Position numbers and translations under genes: made by a program. Below the pieces are notes generated by a model. It did no database searches. It was given only the letters and a program-made list of their open reading frames with translations, and was not told where the DNA came from. From SVTX01 sp045588675 (GTDB taxonomy: Bacteria; Bacillota; Clostridia; Oscillospirales; CAG-272), in NCBI GenBank assembly GCA_045588675.1, contig JAZNER010000019.1:1-64000 (forward strand): DNA of 64,000 nt, read 5' to 3'. This document shows positions 1-7,835 of the stretch, piece by piece. The stretch's first letter is position 1; the number at the start of each line of letters is the position of its first letter.

Positions 1-291
1 TATATCTCCTCTGAACTTAAAGTTCTTAAGATAGTCCAAAAACTCCTCAGAGAAACACTTTCTCGAGCGCAGATATTCTATATCCTCGTCCTCGAATTTC
101 AGATCCTTGATATACTCAACTATCTGCTCAAGTCCCGCGCAGATAGCATATCCGCCGTTGTCTGGATTATCACGGTAAAACACGTCAAAATATACGATCT
201 TGTCCTTCATTCCGTTGACGAAATACCCGTTGCTCATAGTAAGCTCGTAATAATCGCAAAGCATTGTTAAATTTCTTTTGATGTCTTTCAT
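1..291 (-). CDS. pncB: Nicotinate phosphoribosyltransferase, 5' part only
   Basis: The first 97 codons of a gene that leaves the window at position 1. The product is recognisable as nicotinate phosphoribosyltransferase, which joins nicotinate to PRPP to give nicotinate mononucleotide for NAD salvage in the cytosol. The family's N-terminal block is present: a YELTMSNGYF motif near residues 15-24, followed by a segment (VYFDVFYR, then AGLEQIVEYI) that matches the conserved start of the enzyme. The ATG at 291 is preceded by a weak purine-rich GAGAAAAGAAAG ribosome site. Catalytic residues lie outside the window. The gene has its own likely promoter at 356-385. Confidence 0.88.
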   Translation of the reverse strand, partial: MKDIKRNLTMLCDYYELTMSNGYFVNGMKDKIVYFDVFYRDNPDNGGYAICAGLEQIVEYIKDLKFEDEDIEYLRSRKCFSEEFLDYLKNFKFRGDI

Positions 292-355
292 CTTTCTTTT
301 CTCACTTTCACTATAATAAATTTAACTAATTATAAAAATAAATATTATTATATAT

Positions 356-385
356 ATTATAACAGATAACACTCTGTAAAGTCAA
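356..385 (-). promoter_or_regulatory. Probable sigma-A promoter of pncB
   Basis: Read on the minus strand, TTGACT and TATAAT are separated by 18 bases and lie 65 bases upstream of the pncB start. This is inference from consensus; transcription was not measured. Confidence 0.5.
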
Positions 386-458
386 GAGATTTATTAAATT
401 ATACAAGGTTTTTTTACACTTTTTCACAACAATTTATAAAAAACTACACTAAACAGAA

Positions 459-494
459 AAAAACCGAGAAATTTTTACAAAAATCTCGGTTTTC
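459..494 (-). terminator. Rho-independent terminator of the 498-1283 gene
   Basis: An inverted repeat (AAAACCGAGA paired with TCTCGGTTTT around an AT-rich loop) lies immediately after the stop codon at 498 and runs into a T-rich tract on the minus strand. Confidence 0.8.
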
Positions 495-497
495 ATG

Positions 498-1283
498 TTA
501 AATATTTTCTGATTTATCGAGAAGCTTTGACAGGCAGAAATATGATATAAAATAGCTCACCGCGCCAAAAATTATGCAGGACAAATAATTCAAAAGCATC
601 AGCGCAACTGTAACGGCTTTTTGGGGTAATCCGCCGAGCATTATTGCCCACACATCATTTAGAAAAAGTCCCAAAGCCTTTGATGCAAATACAATTATCG
701 CACCTATAAGAGCCGAGCGCAAAATGCAGTTTTCTCTGTCGTAAATTTTTTCAAAGGGATATAAGCACGGCAGCTTTTTTTCCACCTCAGCTTTTGCCCC
801 CACCCTTGCGAAGAGCTCCTCCTGATGCTTGCGCTTAAATAAAATTTTGTTAGAAATAAGCCAAAAGATCAGAAGCTGAGCTCCCTCAAGCACTGTAAAA
901 TAAAGCACATCTGCCAGCTCAAACAAAAAGTCAATCGGAATACTGCCCGACATCCCCCACAAAACGAAAGTATTTGCTAAATATTTAAAGGCGGTTGAGG
1001 AAACAAAGATCCAAGCTCCAATTTTAAAGCTCTTTGCACCGAGCCTATAAATTCCGACAATGATAACAGAATAGCCAACTGATACTGCAAAAACCTCTAA
1101 AAGCCTTATAATATAATCCAAAACGCTAGTTATCGCACTACCTTCAAAAACAACATTACTGTCAATTGACAGCACAAAGGGATATAACACACAATTGCTC
1201 AATGTATAAATTGCAAGCAGTGAAAAAAGCTCAATTTTACATAACCTGCTTCGATATTTTTTTTGATTTTGTGTCAACTTCAT
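498..1283 (-). CDS. Hypothetical multi-pass membrane protein
   Basis: I do not recognise this 261-residue protein. It shows about six hydrophobic segments (near residues 17-38, 52-80, 88-110, 120-146, 188-210 and 225-252) and one charged loop around residues 150-185 that is probably cytoplasmic. No catalytic motif is visible. The start has no good ribosome site close by: an AGGAG lies about 25 bases upstream, so initiation is weak or the start is misplaced. It sits between pncB and the aminotransferase without overlap and has its own terminator, so it may be transcribed from read-through of the upstream lrp-aminotransferase unit. Confidence 0.6.
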   Translation of the reverse strand: MKLTQNQKKYRSRLCKIELFSLLAIYTLSNCVLYPFVLSIDSNVVFEGSAITSVLDYIIRLLEVFAVSVGYSVIIVGIYRLGAKSFKIGAWIFVSSTAFKYLANTFVLWGMSGSIPIDFLFELADVLYFTVLEGAQLLIFWLISNKILFKRKHQEELFARVGAKAEVEKKLPCLYPFEKIYDRENCILRSALIGAIIVFASKALGLFLNDVWAIMLGGLPQKAVTVALMLLNYLSCIIFGAVSYFISYFCLSKLLDKSENI

Positions 1284-1345
1284 AAATTTACAAAACCCGA
1301 AAGCCTCGCTCTCCTTTTCCCGTATATTACAAAAGAAATCGTGAA

Positions 1346-2521
1346 TTATTTAAGCTCATTTAAAAACTCTTCTATTCTCTTAAGTGCCTCTTTTATGTGC
1401 CCCATTGAATAGCAATATGACACGCGGATAAAGCCCTCTCCACAGTCGCCGAAGGCGTTTCCGGGAACGACAGCGACCTTTTTTGTGTAAAGCAATTTTT
1501 CACAAAATTCCTCGCTTGTCATACCTGTTCTTTGAATTGACGGGAAGGCATAAAATGCCCCGCGAGGCTCAAAGCAATCCATTCCAAGCTTATTAAAGCC
1601 GTTTACAATAAATCGACGGCGCATATCATACTCGGAAAGCATACCGGCAATATCTTCATCACCGTTTCTGATAGCCTCAATAGAAGCATATTGCGCGGTT
1701 GTGGGCGCACTCATAATAGCAAACTGATGTATTTTGGTCATCTGCTTGATAATAGGTGCGGGAGCGCAGGCGTAGCCCATTCTCCAGCCGGTCATTGAAT
1801 AAGTTTTTGAAAATCCGTTTATAACGACCGTTCTCTCTCTCATTCCGTCAAGCTCGGCAATTGACACATGGCGTCTGCCGCCGTATGTCAGCTCCGAATA
1901 AATTTCGTCAGACAAAATGCAAATATCAGTGCCCCTTAAGACCTCGGCAACAGCCTCAAGATCTTCCCTTTCCATAATAGCTCCCGTTGGATTGCACGGG
2001 AAAGGAAATACCAGCATCTTAGTTTTATCTGTAATGGCAGCCCTTAACTGATCAGCTGTAAGTCGGAATTCATTTTCCGCTTTAAGCTCAAGGGTCACGG
2101 GTGTTCCCCCTGCAAGTCTTACAATAGGCTCGTAGCAAACAAAGCTTGGCTGTGGGATAATAACCTCGTCACCACATCCAACAAGCGCGCGGATTGCACA
2201 GTCAATACCCTCGCTTCCTCCTACTGTTATAAGAGCTTCGGTTTCGGGATCATAGCTAAGAGAATATTTTCGGGACAGAAAATTACAAACCTCCCCGCGA
2301 AGCTCCGAAAGCCCCGAATTTGATGTATATCTTGTTTTGCTTTCCTCAAGCGATTTAATTCCCGCTCTGCGAATATGCCAAGGCGTAGGAAAATCAGGCT
2401 CGCCAACTCCAAGAGAAATAACATCCTGCATATTAGCGGCAATATCAAAGAATTTTCTGATGCCTGACGGCTTGATATCGTTGAGGACGGTTGGGTTTAG
2501 TAAGCGCTCGTAATCAATCAT
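1346..2521 (-). CDS. PLP-dependent class I/II aminotransferase
   Basis: A 391-residue fold-type I aminotransferase of the aspartate/aromatic group. The GEPDFPTP motif near residue 40, CNPTGA near 176, a DEIY motif near 205 and the Schiff-base lysine K239 in GFSKTYSMTGWR are all present, with an arginine near the C-terminus (FIRVSYC) that binds the substrate carboxylate. It transfers amino groups between an amino acid and a 2-oxoacid in the cytosol; the substrate cannot be read from sequence. Its ATG overlaps the stop codon of the Lrp gene (ATGA), so the two are translationally coupled. That pairing suggests the regulator senses an amino acid handled by this enzyme. Confidence 0.9.
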   Translation of the reverse strand: MIDYERLLNPTVLNDIKPSGIRKFFDIAANMQDVISLGVGEPDFPTPWHIRRAGIKSLEESKTRYTSNSGLSELRGEVCNFLSRKYSLSYDPETEALITVGGSEGIDCAIRALVGCGDEVIIPQPSFVCYEPIVRLAGGTPVTLELKAENEFRLTADQLRAAITDKTKMLVFPFPCNPTGAIMEREDLEAVAEVLRGTDICILSDEIYSELTYGGRRHVSIAELDGMRERTVVINGFSKTYSMTGWRMGYACAPAPIIKQMTKIHQFAIMSAPTTAQYASIEAIRNGDEDIAGMLSEYDMRRRFIVNGFNKLGMDCFEPRGAFYAFPSIQRTGMTSEEFCEKLLYTKKVAVVPGNAFGDCGEGFIRVSYCYSMGHIKEALKRIEEFLNELK

Positions 2522-3000
2522 AGTGAATACGCACCCCTGTCGTCTTTCTCGCTATCAACAAGCTCAACATCAAGCTCCTTATATCTACGAAGTACAAAGT
2601 GTGTTGCGGTAGATGTAATTTCAGGCATAGTTGCAAGCTCCTTAGCCACAAACATAGCAACCTCCTGAAATGTCTTGCCCTTTACTATAACGCACAGGTC
2701 ATATGAGCCCGACATAAGATAAACTGTTTCAACTGCCTTATATTTCATAATCGTTTCGGCAATCTTTTCAAAGCCAAACTTATCCTGAGGTATTACTTTG
2801 AGCTCGATCAAAGCCGAAACAAAAGCATCATCAAGCTTTTCCCAGTCGATTACAGCCTTATACCCGCGTATAAGTCCGGCAACCTCAAGCTCCTTGATTT
2901 CAGTTTCGACCTCAGACTTGGAAAGTCCCGACATAATTGCAATATCCTCTATTGGACAACGGGCATCATTAGCAAGAATTTTTAAAATTTTAGTATTCAT
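2518..3000 (-). CDS. Lrp/AsnC-family transcriptional regulator
   Basis: A 160-residue regulator: an N-terminal winged helix-turn-helix (residues 1-55, with DARCPIEDIAIMSGLS as the recognition region) followed by an AsnC/RAM ligand-binding domain (residues 65-145, with the typical YLMSGSYDLCVIVKG core). Proteins of this family form octamers and respond to amino acids. I choose the ATG at 3000 because a GGAGG sits eight bases upstream; a longer in-frame extension to 3051 has no ribosome site and reads back across the terminator hairpin. It is the first gene of a two-gene operon with the aminotransferase, overlapping it by four bases. Confidence 0.9.
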   Translation of the reverse strand: MNTKILKILANDARCPIEDIAIMSGLSKSEVETEIKELEVAGLIRGYKAVIDWEKLDDAFVSALIELKVIPQDKFGFEKIAETIMKYKAVETVYLMSGSYDLCVIVKGKTFQEVAMFVAKELATMPEITSTATHFVLRRYKELDVELVDSEKDDRGAYSL

Positions 3001-3036
3001 TTTACATTCCTCCGTCGTTAAATTCAAAAATAAACT

Positions 3037-3068
3037 TTTGGGTGCAAACAATAATTGCTTGCACCCAA
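3037..3068 (-). terminator. Terminator after the small P-loop gene
   Basis: A ten-base inverted repeat (TTGGGTGCAA/TTGCACCCAA) lies downstream of the stop at 3119 and is followed on the minus strand by an A/T-rich tract. It also lies in the 5' region of the lrp gene, so it separates the two units. A weaker TTGGCA/TGCCAA pair lies at about 3075-3104. Confidence 0.7.
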
Positions 3069-3118
3069 TTTTTTATTGGCACAACGGTTGTTTATACTGC
3101 CAATTATGTTAAAGCGAA

Positions 3119-3526
3119 TTAAAGATACTTCTTTACTGTGTCGCTTGCTTCCTCAGCGGGAATTGAAGATGTCATAACAACATTTACATCAAGCTTATTG
3201 GAGAGCTCATCAAGCTCCTTAACAAACACTTCAAATGCAACCATATCGTTATTTGCGATTTTAAGTCCTGAATCTATAAACACATCGGTAACATCGTGAT
3301 TGCTCGCGAGAATTCCCGCAACAAATCCGTAAAGTGCCTCTGCGTCGAAAATAAGATACTCGTTTGTATTTACAAGACGAACAGAGTGCTTAACATCAAA
3401 TCTGAGGCCTACACCCTTTTCGATACATACAACTGTACCCTGTGTTTTTTCTGCGGCGTCATTTACCAAGGAAATAAGAGTTTTGGTTTTGCCTGTGCCT
3501 TTAACACCGATAATCAACTTAAGCAT
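3119..3526 (-). CDS. Small P-loop NTPase-like protein
   Basis: A 135-residue cytosolic protein beginning with a Walker A motif, GVKGTGKT, at residues 7-14, and a hydrophobic strand ending in aspartates (DVFIDSG near residue 85) that could serve as Walker B. Proteins of this type are common in Clostridia and are often labelled, without evidence, as PilT-like. It is too short to be a pilus motor and lacks any partner pilus gene here. A strong ribosome site (GGAAGGAG) precedes the ATG and it has its own promoter and terminator, so it is a single-gene unit. Function unknown. Confidence 0.75.
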   Translation of the reverse strand: MLKLIIGVKGTGKTKTLISLVNDAAEKTQGTVVCIEKGVGLRFDVKHSVRLVNTNEYLIFDAEALYGFVAGILASNHDVTDVFIDSGLKIANNDMVAFEVFVKELDELSNKLDVNVVMTSSIPAEEASDTVKKYL

Positions 3527-3602
3527 AAAATGCTCCTTCCTGCCGCCTATGCGGCCTGTTATATTTGTTTCCTTTTAAGGATAATTAAATTATCTTGATA
3601 TT

Positions 3603-3631
3603 ATTATACCATAGATTTGATAATTTTGCAA
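3603..3631 (-). promoter_or_regulatory. Probable promoter of the small P-loop gene
   Basis: On the minus strand TTGCAA and TATAAT are spaced by 17 bases, about 80 bases upstream of the start at 3526. The same TTGCAA-17-TATAAT arrangement occurs before pgi and rimM. Confidence 0.5.
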
Positions 3632-3655
3632 GTGTCTTATACAAAATTTACAAAA

Positions 3656-4993
3656 TTATTTTAATTTTTCCTGCAATTCCGCTGCAAGCTCCTCATAACC
3701 GGGCTTGCCGAGAAGAGCAAACATATTTTTCTTGTAAGCCTCTACTCCGGGCTGATTGAAGGGATTTACGCCAAGCATATATCCCGAAACCGCGCAAGCA
3801 AGCTCAAAGAAGTAAAGAAGATAACCAAGCGAGTACTCGCTTCTGTCCTTCATTTCAATCAAAATATTCGGAACTCCGCCGTCAACGTGAGCCAGAAGTG
3901 TTCCCTGCATTGCAGTCTTTTTCACTACGCCGAGGTCAACGCCCGAAAGGAAATTAAGTCCGTCGATATTGTTCGGGTCATGAGGAATTTCGAAGCGAAC
4001 TCCGTCATCCTCGACTGCAATTACGGTTTCAAACAGATTTCTTGTTCCCTCTTGGATAAACTGACCAAGTGAATGCAGGTCTGTTGAAAAAATTACAGAT
4101 GCGGGGAAAATACCTCTGTTGTCCTTACCCTCGCTCTCTCCGTAAAGCTGCTTCCACCATTCGTTGAGCATTTTTGCATATTGCTCATAGCCTACAAGTA
4201 TTTCGGTATTCTTTCCCTTGCGGTAGAGAATATTTCTGATTGCCGCATATTTGTAAGCATCGTTTTTGTTCAAATCCTCGTCAGAGTATGCAAGCTTGGC
4301 ATCAGCCGCACCCTGCATAAGCTTATCAATATCAACGCCTGCAACCGCTACGGGCAAAAGTCCTACAGCTGTGAGAACAGAAAAGCGTCCGCCAACATCA
4401 TCCGGAACTACAAAGGTTTCATATCCCGCCTTATCAGAGAAGCCTTTAAGTGTTCCCTTTGCCTTATCGGTCGTTACAAAAATACGCTCGCACGCTCCGT
4501 CCTTACCATACTTCTTTTCAAGCATTTCACGGAAAACTCTGAAAGCAACGGCAGGCTCGGTCGTTGTTCCCGACTTTGAAATTACATTAATGCAAACATC
4601 TCTGCCCTCGCAGACCTCAAGAATTTCTGCCATAGAAACCGCACTTATATCACAGCCGGCGAAGTAAATATCCGGAGTATCCTTTTTGAGATTATTGTAA
4701 TTTGATGACTTTAAAAATTCAATAACCGCGCGCGCTCCGAGATATGAGCCTCCTATACCGATCACGACAAAAACATCACAGCTTTTTTTGATTTTTTCGG
4801 CAGCGGTCTTAATTCTTGCAAATTCCTCTTTGTCGTAATTTACAGGCAGATCCACCCAGCCGAGAAAATCACTTCCCGCGCCGTTTTTCTCGGTTATCTG
4901 CTTGTGTGCAACAGACAGTGCCGGTTGAATATTTGTATATTCGTGCTCAGAAATAAACTGGGCTAAATACTTATCATTTAGTTTGATTGACAT
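3656..4993 (-). CDS. pgi: Glucose-6-phosphate isomerase
   Basis: A 445-residue enzyme, the size of the short Bacillus-type isomerases, interconverting glucose-6-phosphate and fructose-6-phosphate in glycolysis. The phosphosugar-binding SIS region is clear: VVIGIGGSYLGARA near residue 75, VISKSGTTTEP near residue 138, and a GGRFSVLTAVGLLP segment with the catalytic Arg. The start at 4993 is chosen because AGGAGG lies eight bases upstream; an in-frame extension to 5053 has no ribosome site. It is monocistronic, with a promoter at 5068-5096. Confidence 0.95.
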   Translation of the reverse strand: MSIKLNDKYLAQFISEHEYTNIQPALSVAHKQITEKNGAGSDFLGWVDLPVNYDKEEFARIKTAAEKIKKSCDVFVVIGIGGSYLGARAVIEFLKSSNYNNLKKDTPDIYFAGCDISAVSMAEILEVCEGRDVCINVISKSGTTTEPAVAFRVFREMLEKKYGKDGACERIFVTTDKAKGTLKGFSDKAGYETFVVPDDVGGRFSVLTAVGLLPVAVAGVDIDKLMQGAADAKLAYSDEDLNKNDAYKYAAIRNILYRKGKNTEILVGYEQYAKMLNEWWKQLYGESEGKDNRGIFPASVIFSTDLHSLGQFIQEGTRNLFETVIAVEDDGVRFEIPHDPNNIDGLNFLSGVDLGVVKKTAMQGTLLAHVDGGVPNILIEMKDRSEYSLGYLLYFFELACAVSGYMLGVNPFNQPGVEAYKKNMFALLGKPGYEELAAELQEKLK

Positions 4994-5067
4994 GCGTTTT
5001 CCTCCTGAAAGTTGACTTTTATTGACAAATGCTTGCATATTATACTCAAACACGATTTATCTATTGT

Positions 5068-5096
5068 ATTATATCACATTGTTGCAAGTTTTGCAA
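5068..5096 (-). promoter_or_regulatory. Probable promoter of pgi
   Basis: TTGCAA and TATAAT with a 17-base spacer on the minus strand, 75 bases upstream of the pgi start. Confidence 0.5.
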
Positions 5097-5125
5097 TAGT
5101 TTTTTTGAATAAAAACGCGTATTTT

Positions 5126-6283
5126 TTACTTCAACAAAAATTTAGCCAGCATACGGTACCACAGACCGAAAAATCCTATTTTAGCGACATCATTTATTGC
5201 ATAAATATCGGTTTTTCCGATTTCCTTACCGTCGCATTTGAAAATCACCTCGCCTATGACATCTCCCGTCTTTATCGGGGCAGGAACAGTTTGCGGCAAA
5301 ACCACCGAATGCTCGATTTTTGACATATTATTCTTCTCGGTGACATATGAAAAATCATCAAATTTTGCATTCACCCTATTTTCAACTCCGCCTATTACAT
5401 TGATGTCCTTGATTTTCTCTCCCGAAAGCTTATAAACACCGTAATTTGCAAATCCCCAATCAAGCAATGTGGTTGCCGCCGCATTTCTTATATCTCGGCT
5501 CTCCGAGCCCATAATTACACAAACAAGCGACATTCCATCTCTCTCGGCGGTTGCGCTGATGCAAAAGCCTGCCTTTGAGGTTGAGCCTGTTTTAAGACCT
5601 GTACAGCCTCGATAAAACCTCACAAGACGGTTAGTATTTGTAAGTCCAAAAAGTCCGTCTCTGATTGTGTCCATCCAAATTGAGCTATACTCCAAAATTT
5701 TTTTGTGCTTGATTAATTCCCTTGACATAATTGCTATATCACGGGCACTTGTCAGGTGCTTTTGTGCTGTGTCATCAAGACCGTTAGTATTTTCAAAGCT
5801 TGTGTTTTTCATATCGAGCTCGCGCGCTCTTTCGTTCATTTGCTTGACAAAAGCTGCCTCACTTCCCGAAATGTGCTCTGCCAAAGCACAGGCAGCATCA
5901 TTCGCCGAGGATATGACAACACTTTTCACCATATCCTCAACGCTCATCTGCTCGCCCTCCTTCAAATAAATTTGAGAGCCTCCCATTGATGCCGCGTGCG
6001 CGCTTGTCGTAACGATATCGTCAAGCTTGATTTTTCCCTCGTCAATAGCCTCCATTACAAGCAAAAGCGTCATAATTTTAGTGACCGATGCGGGCGGCAA
6101 AGCCTCATCTGCATTTTGCTCGTAAAGCACTCTCCCCGTGTCAGCCTCCATTAAAATTGCACTCTTGCAGTCAAGGTCAAGATTAACACTCTCTCCCTCT
6201 GCTTCGGCGCTTACAGGATATGCAAAGCAGGAAATTATGACCGACAACATAACGATTATTGCCGTTATTTTTTTTATAAACAT
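5126..6283 (-). CDS. Serine-type D-Ala-D-Ala carboxypeptidase (peptidase S11)
   Basis: A 385-residue penicillin-binding protein of the PBP5/DacF group that trims the terminal D-alanine from peptidoglycan stem peptides outside the membrane. An N-terminal signal sequence (residues 1-28) is followed by the three active-site motifs: SVTK with nucleophile S66, SAN near residue 123, and KTGS near residue 230. A C-terminal beta-rich S11-C domain (about 280-360) and a final hydrophobic/basic stretch are consistent with membrane anchoring. The ATG at 6283 follows an AAGGGGTG ribosome site; a GTG three codons earlier overlaps that site and is less likely. In sporulating Firmicutes, DacF-type enzymes act on the spore cortex, but that role is not proven here. 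Confidence 0.92.
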   Translation of the reverse strand: MFIKKITAIIVMLSVIISCFAYPVSAEAEGESVNLDLDCKSAILMEADTGRVLYEQNADEALPPASVTKIMTLLLVMEAIDEGKIKLDDIVTTSAHAASMGGSQIYLKEGEQMSVEDMVKSVVISSANDAACALAEHISGSEAAFVKQMNERARELDMKNTSFENTNGLDDTAQKHLTSARDIAIMSRELIKHKKILEYSSIWMDTIRDGLFGLTNTNRLVRFYRGCTGLKTGSTSKAGFCISATAERDGMSLVCVIMGSESRDIRNAAATTLLDWGFANYGVYKLSGEKIKDINVIGGVENRVNAKFDDFSYVTEKNNMSKIEHSVVLPQTVPAPIKTGDVIGEVIFKCDGKEIGKTDIYAINDVAKIGFFGLWYRMLAKFLLK

Positions 6284-6333
6284 AAAAATCACCCCTTCAC
6301 TTAAATTTATTAAGCAAAGGGGTGCGTTATGAA

Positions 6334-6885
6334 TTAATGTCTATTCTTTTTTCTTTTCTCGGCACGATTTAATTCTTTGATGTGGGCAAAGGTCTTTTTT
6401 TCGCCTTCGTCTGCAAGCATACAAAGCCATTCCTCAAGCAGGTCCGCCGTGCTCTCGTGCATCTTGGATCGTGCATTTCCCCACCTGTAATACTCCAGAG
6501 CCGAGCTGTCGGTATATTTATCTCCCTGATAGATTTTGCTTGCCGCCACTCTGTCGCAAAACATTTCGGTTACATATTTAAGCGGCATAGGAACAGGCTC
6601 ATATCTCTTGGTTTGGGTATTCAAATCATTCCAATATTCAAAGTGATGGCGGTTTCTTCCCTTATGGTGCATCCACGCCAATGAATACCCAAAAAGCTCT
6701 CTTTCCTTTTCGTTTGGGCTTCTTGTGCCGAGATAATATTTCGCACCTTGAATAAACTCTGTCGGAGAGTATTTTGACAAATCGTGGAACAGCCCCTGAA
6801 ATCCAATGCCTGCCTTAAAGCAATGTATAATCACCTTGTGTCGATGCTTGGTTATTGTTCTGAAATGCTTTATCGGATGCGCCAT
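6334..6885 (-). CDS. DUF5662 family protein
   Basis: A 183-residue protein with the hallmarks of the DUF5662 family: an N-terminal helix rich in His and Lys (KHFRTITKHRHKV), HDLSKYSPTEF at residues 35-45, and WMHHKGRNRHHFEYW near residue 72. The spaced His and Asp residues resemble a metal-binding HD-like site, but no activity is established for the family. It starts with a clear AGGAGG upstream of the ATG at 6885 and lies 21 bases after hisK on the same strand, so the two probably share a transcript. Confidence 0.82.
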   Translation of the reverse strand: MAHPIKHFRTITKHRHKVIIHCFKAGIGFQGLFHDLSKYSPTEFIQGAKYYLGTRSPNEKERELFGYSLAWMHHKGRNRHHFEYWNDLNTQTKRYEPVPMPLKYVTEMFCDRVAASKIYQGDKYTDSSALEYYRWGNARSKMHESTADLLEEWLCMLADEGEKKTFAHIKELNRAEKRKKNRH

Positions 6886-6906
6886 AATACCTCCTTTCCA
6901 ATGCCT

Positions 6907-7707
6907 TTATTTTATAGGCTTTAAGCTTATGTTTTCAAGTAAATTCAAGTTTGGGAAGCTCTTAACTAAGCTTTCTGCAAAGCGCAGAGCTGTCGGGTCG
7001 CAGACGTTTTTCACGAAATGAGCATCACTGCCAAAAATTACATCACAGCCAATCTCATTTGCAATCTGCCAGAATTGAAGAGTAGGATAATTTCTCATCT
7101 GCTGCAAGCCGTAAAAGTTAATTTCAAGTGGCATTTTATGCTCGTTTGCGCAATTAATAAGCCGTCTTGCTTCTCTCTCATAAGCATCAAGCGGAGCTTG
7201 CCCGTAATTGATCAGGTCAGGGTGAGCAAGATAAGTAAACTTGCCCGTCCTAATTCCCTTTATCACCTGACTTACATATTCCTCAAGCACATCTGCTCTT
7301 GATGTTTTGTCACCGTAATATTTGTGTTTCGTATCAAAATCCGAGAAATGCTGACCTAAAATTATATATTCGGTCGGATACTGCGAAAGATATTCAATAA
7401 GCTCGTCAAAAACAGGGGCAAAATATTCAACCTCAAAGCCTATATGGATATTTATATCTTTTTTGTATTCCTCTTTCAGCTTCAAAAGCGTATTGACATA
7501 ATCTTCTGTTTCGTCCATTGACATACGGATAGCCAAGAGTGTATTCTTTGTAATTATGTCGCAATCCCTTGGCATAGGCATCGGCGAATGGTCTGAAAAG
7601 CCCAAATCACGAATTCCAAGCTCAATTGCCTTTTCAATATACGCTCTCTCATCTATATTCTCCGCGTGTCCGCATCTATATGTATGGGTGTGGTAATTTG
7701 CTATCAT
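6907..7707 (-). CDS. hisK: Histidinol-phosphatase, PHP family
   Basis: A 266-residue PHP-domain phosphoesterase. The metal-binding motifs are visible: HTHTYRCGHA at residues 6-15, FSDHSPMP near residue 38, a glutamate in GFEVEYF near 93, YLAHPDL near 157 and the final GSDAHF near 225. The family removes phosphate from histidinol phosphate in histidine synthesis, but no other his gene is in the window and PHP enzymes vary in substrate, so the specificity is inferred from overall similarity. The ATG follows a TTTGGAGT ribosome site. Confidence 0.85.
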   Translation of the reverse strand: MIANYHTHTYRCGHAENIDERAYIEKAIELGIRDLGFSDHSPMPMPRDCDIITKNTLLAIRMSMDETEDYVNTLLKLKEEYKKDINIHIGFEVEYFAPVFDELIEYLSQYPTEYIILGQHFSDFDTKHKYYGDKTSRADVLEEYVSQVIKGIRTGKFTYLAHPDLINYGQAPLDAYEREARRLINCANEHKMPLEINFYGLQQMRNYPTLQFWQIANEIGCDVIFGSDAHFVKNVCDPTALRFAESLVKSFPNLNLLENISLKPIK

Positions 7708-7739
7708 AGATACTCCAAAATAATTCTTTTAACAAATAA

Positions 7740-7767
7740 ATTATATCACTTTTTTATCTTTTGTCAA
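7740..7767 (-). promoter_or_regulatory. Probable promoter of hisK
   Basis: Consensus TTGACA and TATAAT on the minus strand, spaced by 16 bases, about 33 bases upstream of the hisK start. Confidence 0.55.
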
Positions 7768-7796
7768 TGATTTTGAGTAAATTTGCCTGTTTTTTT

Positions 7797-7833
7797 AAAA
7801 ATTGCTTTTCCGCAAGGCAGAAAAGCAATTTAG
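7797..7833 (-). terminator. Terminator of uvrA
   Basis: An inverted repeat (AAATTGCTTTTC paired with GAAAAGCAATTT) just downstream of the uvrA stop, followed on the minus strand by a run of Ts. Confidence 0.8.
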
Positions 7834-7835
7834 TA

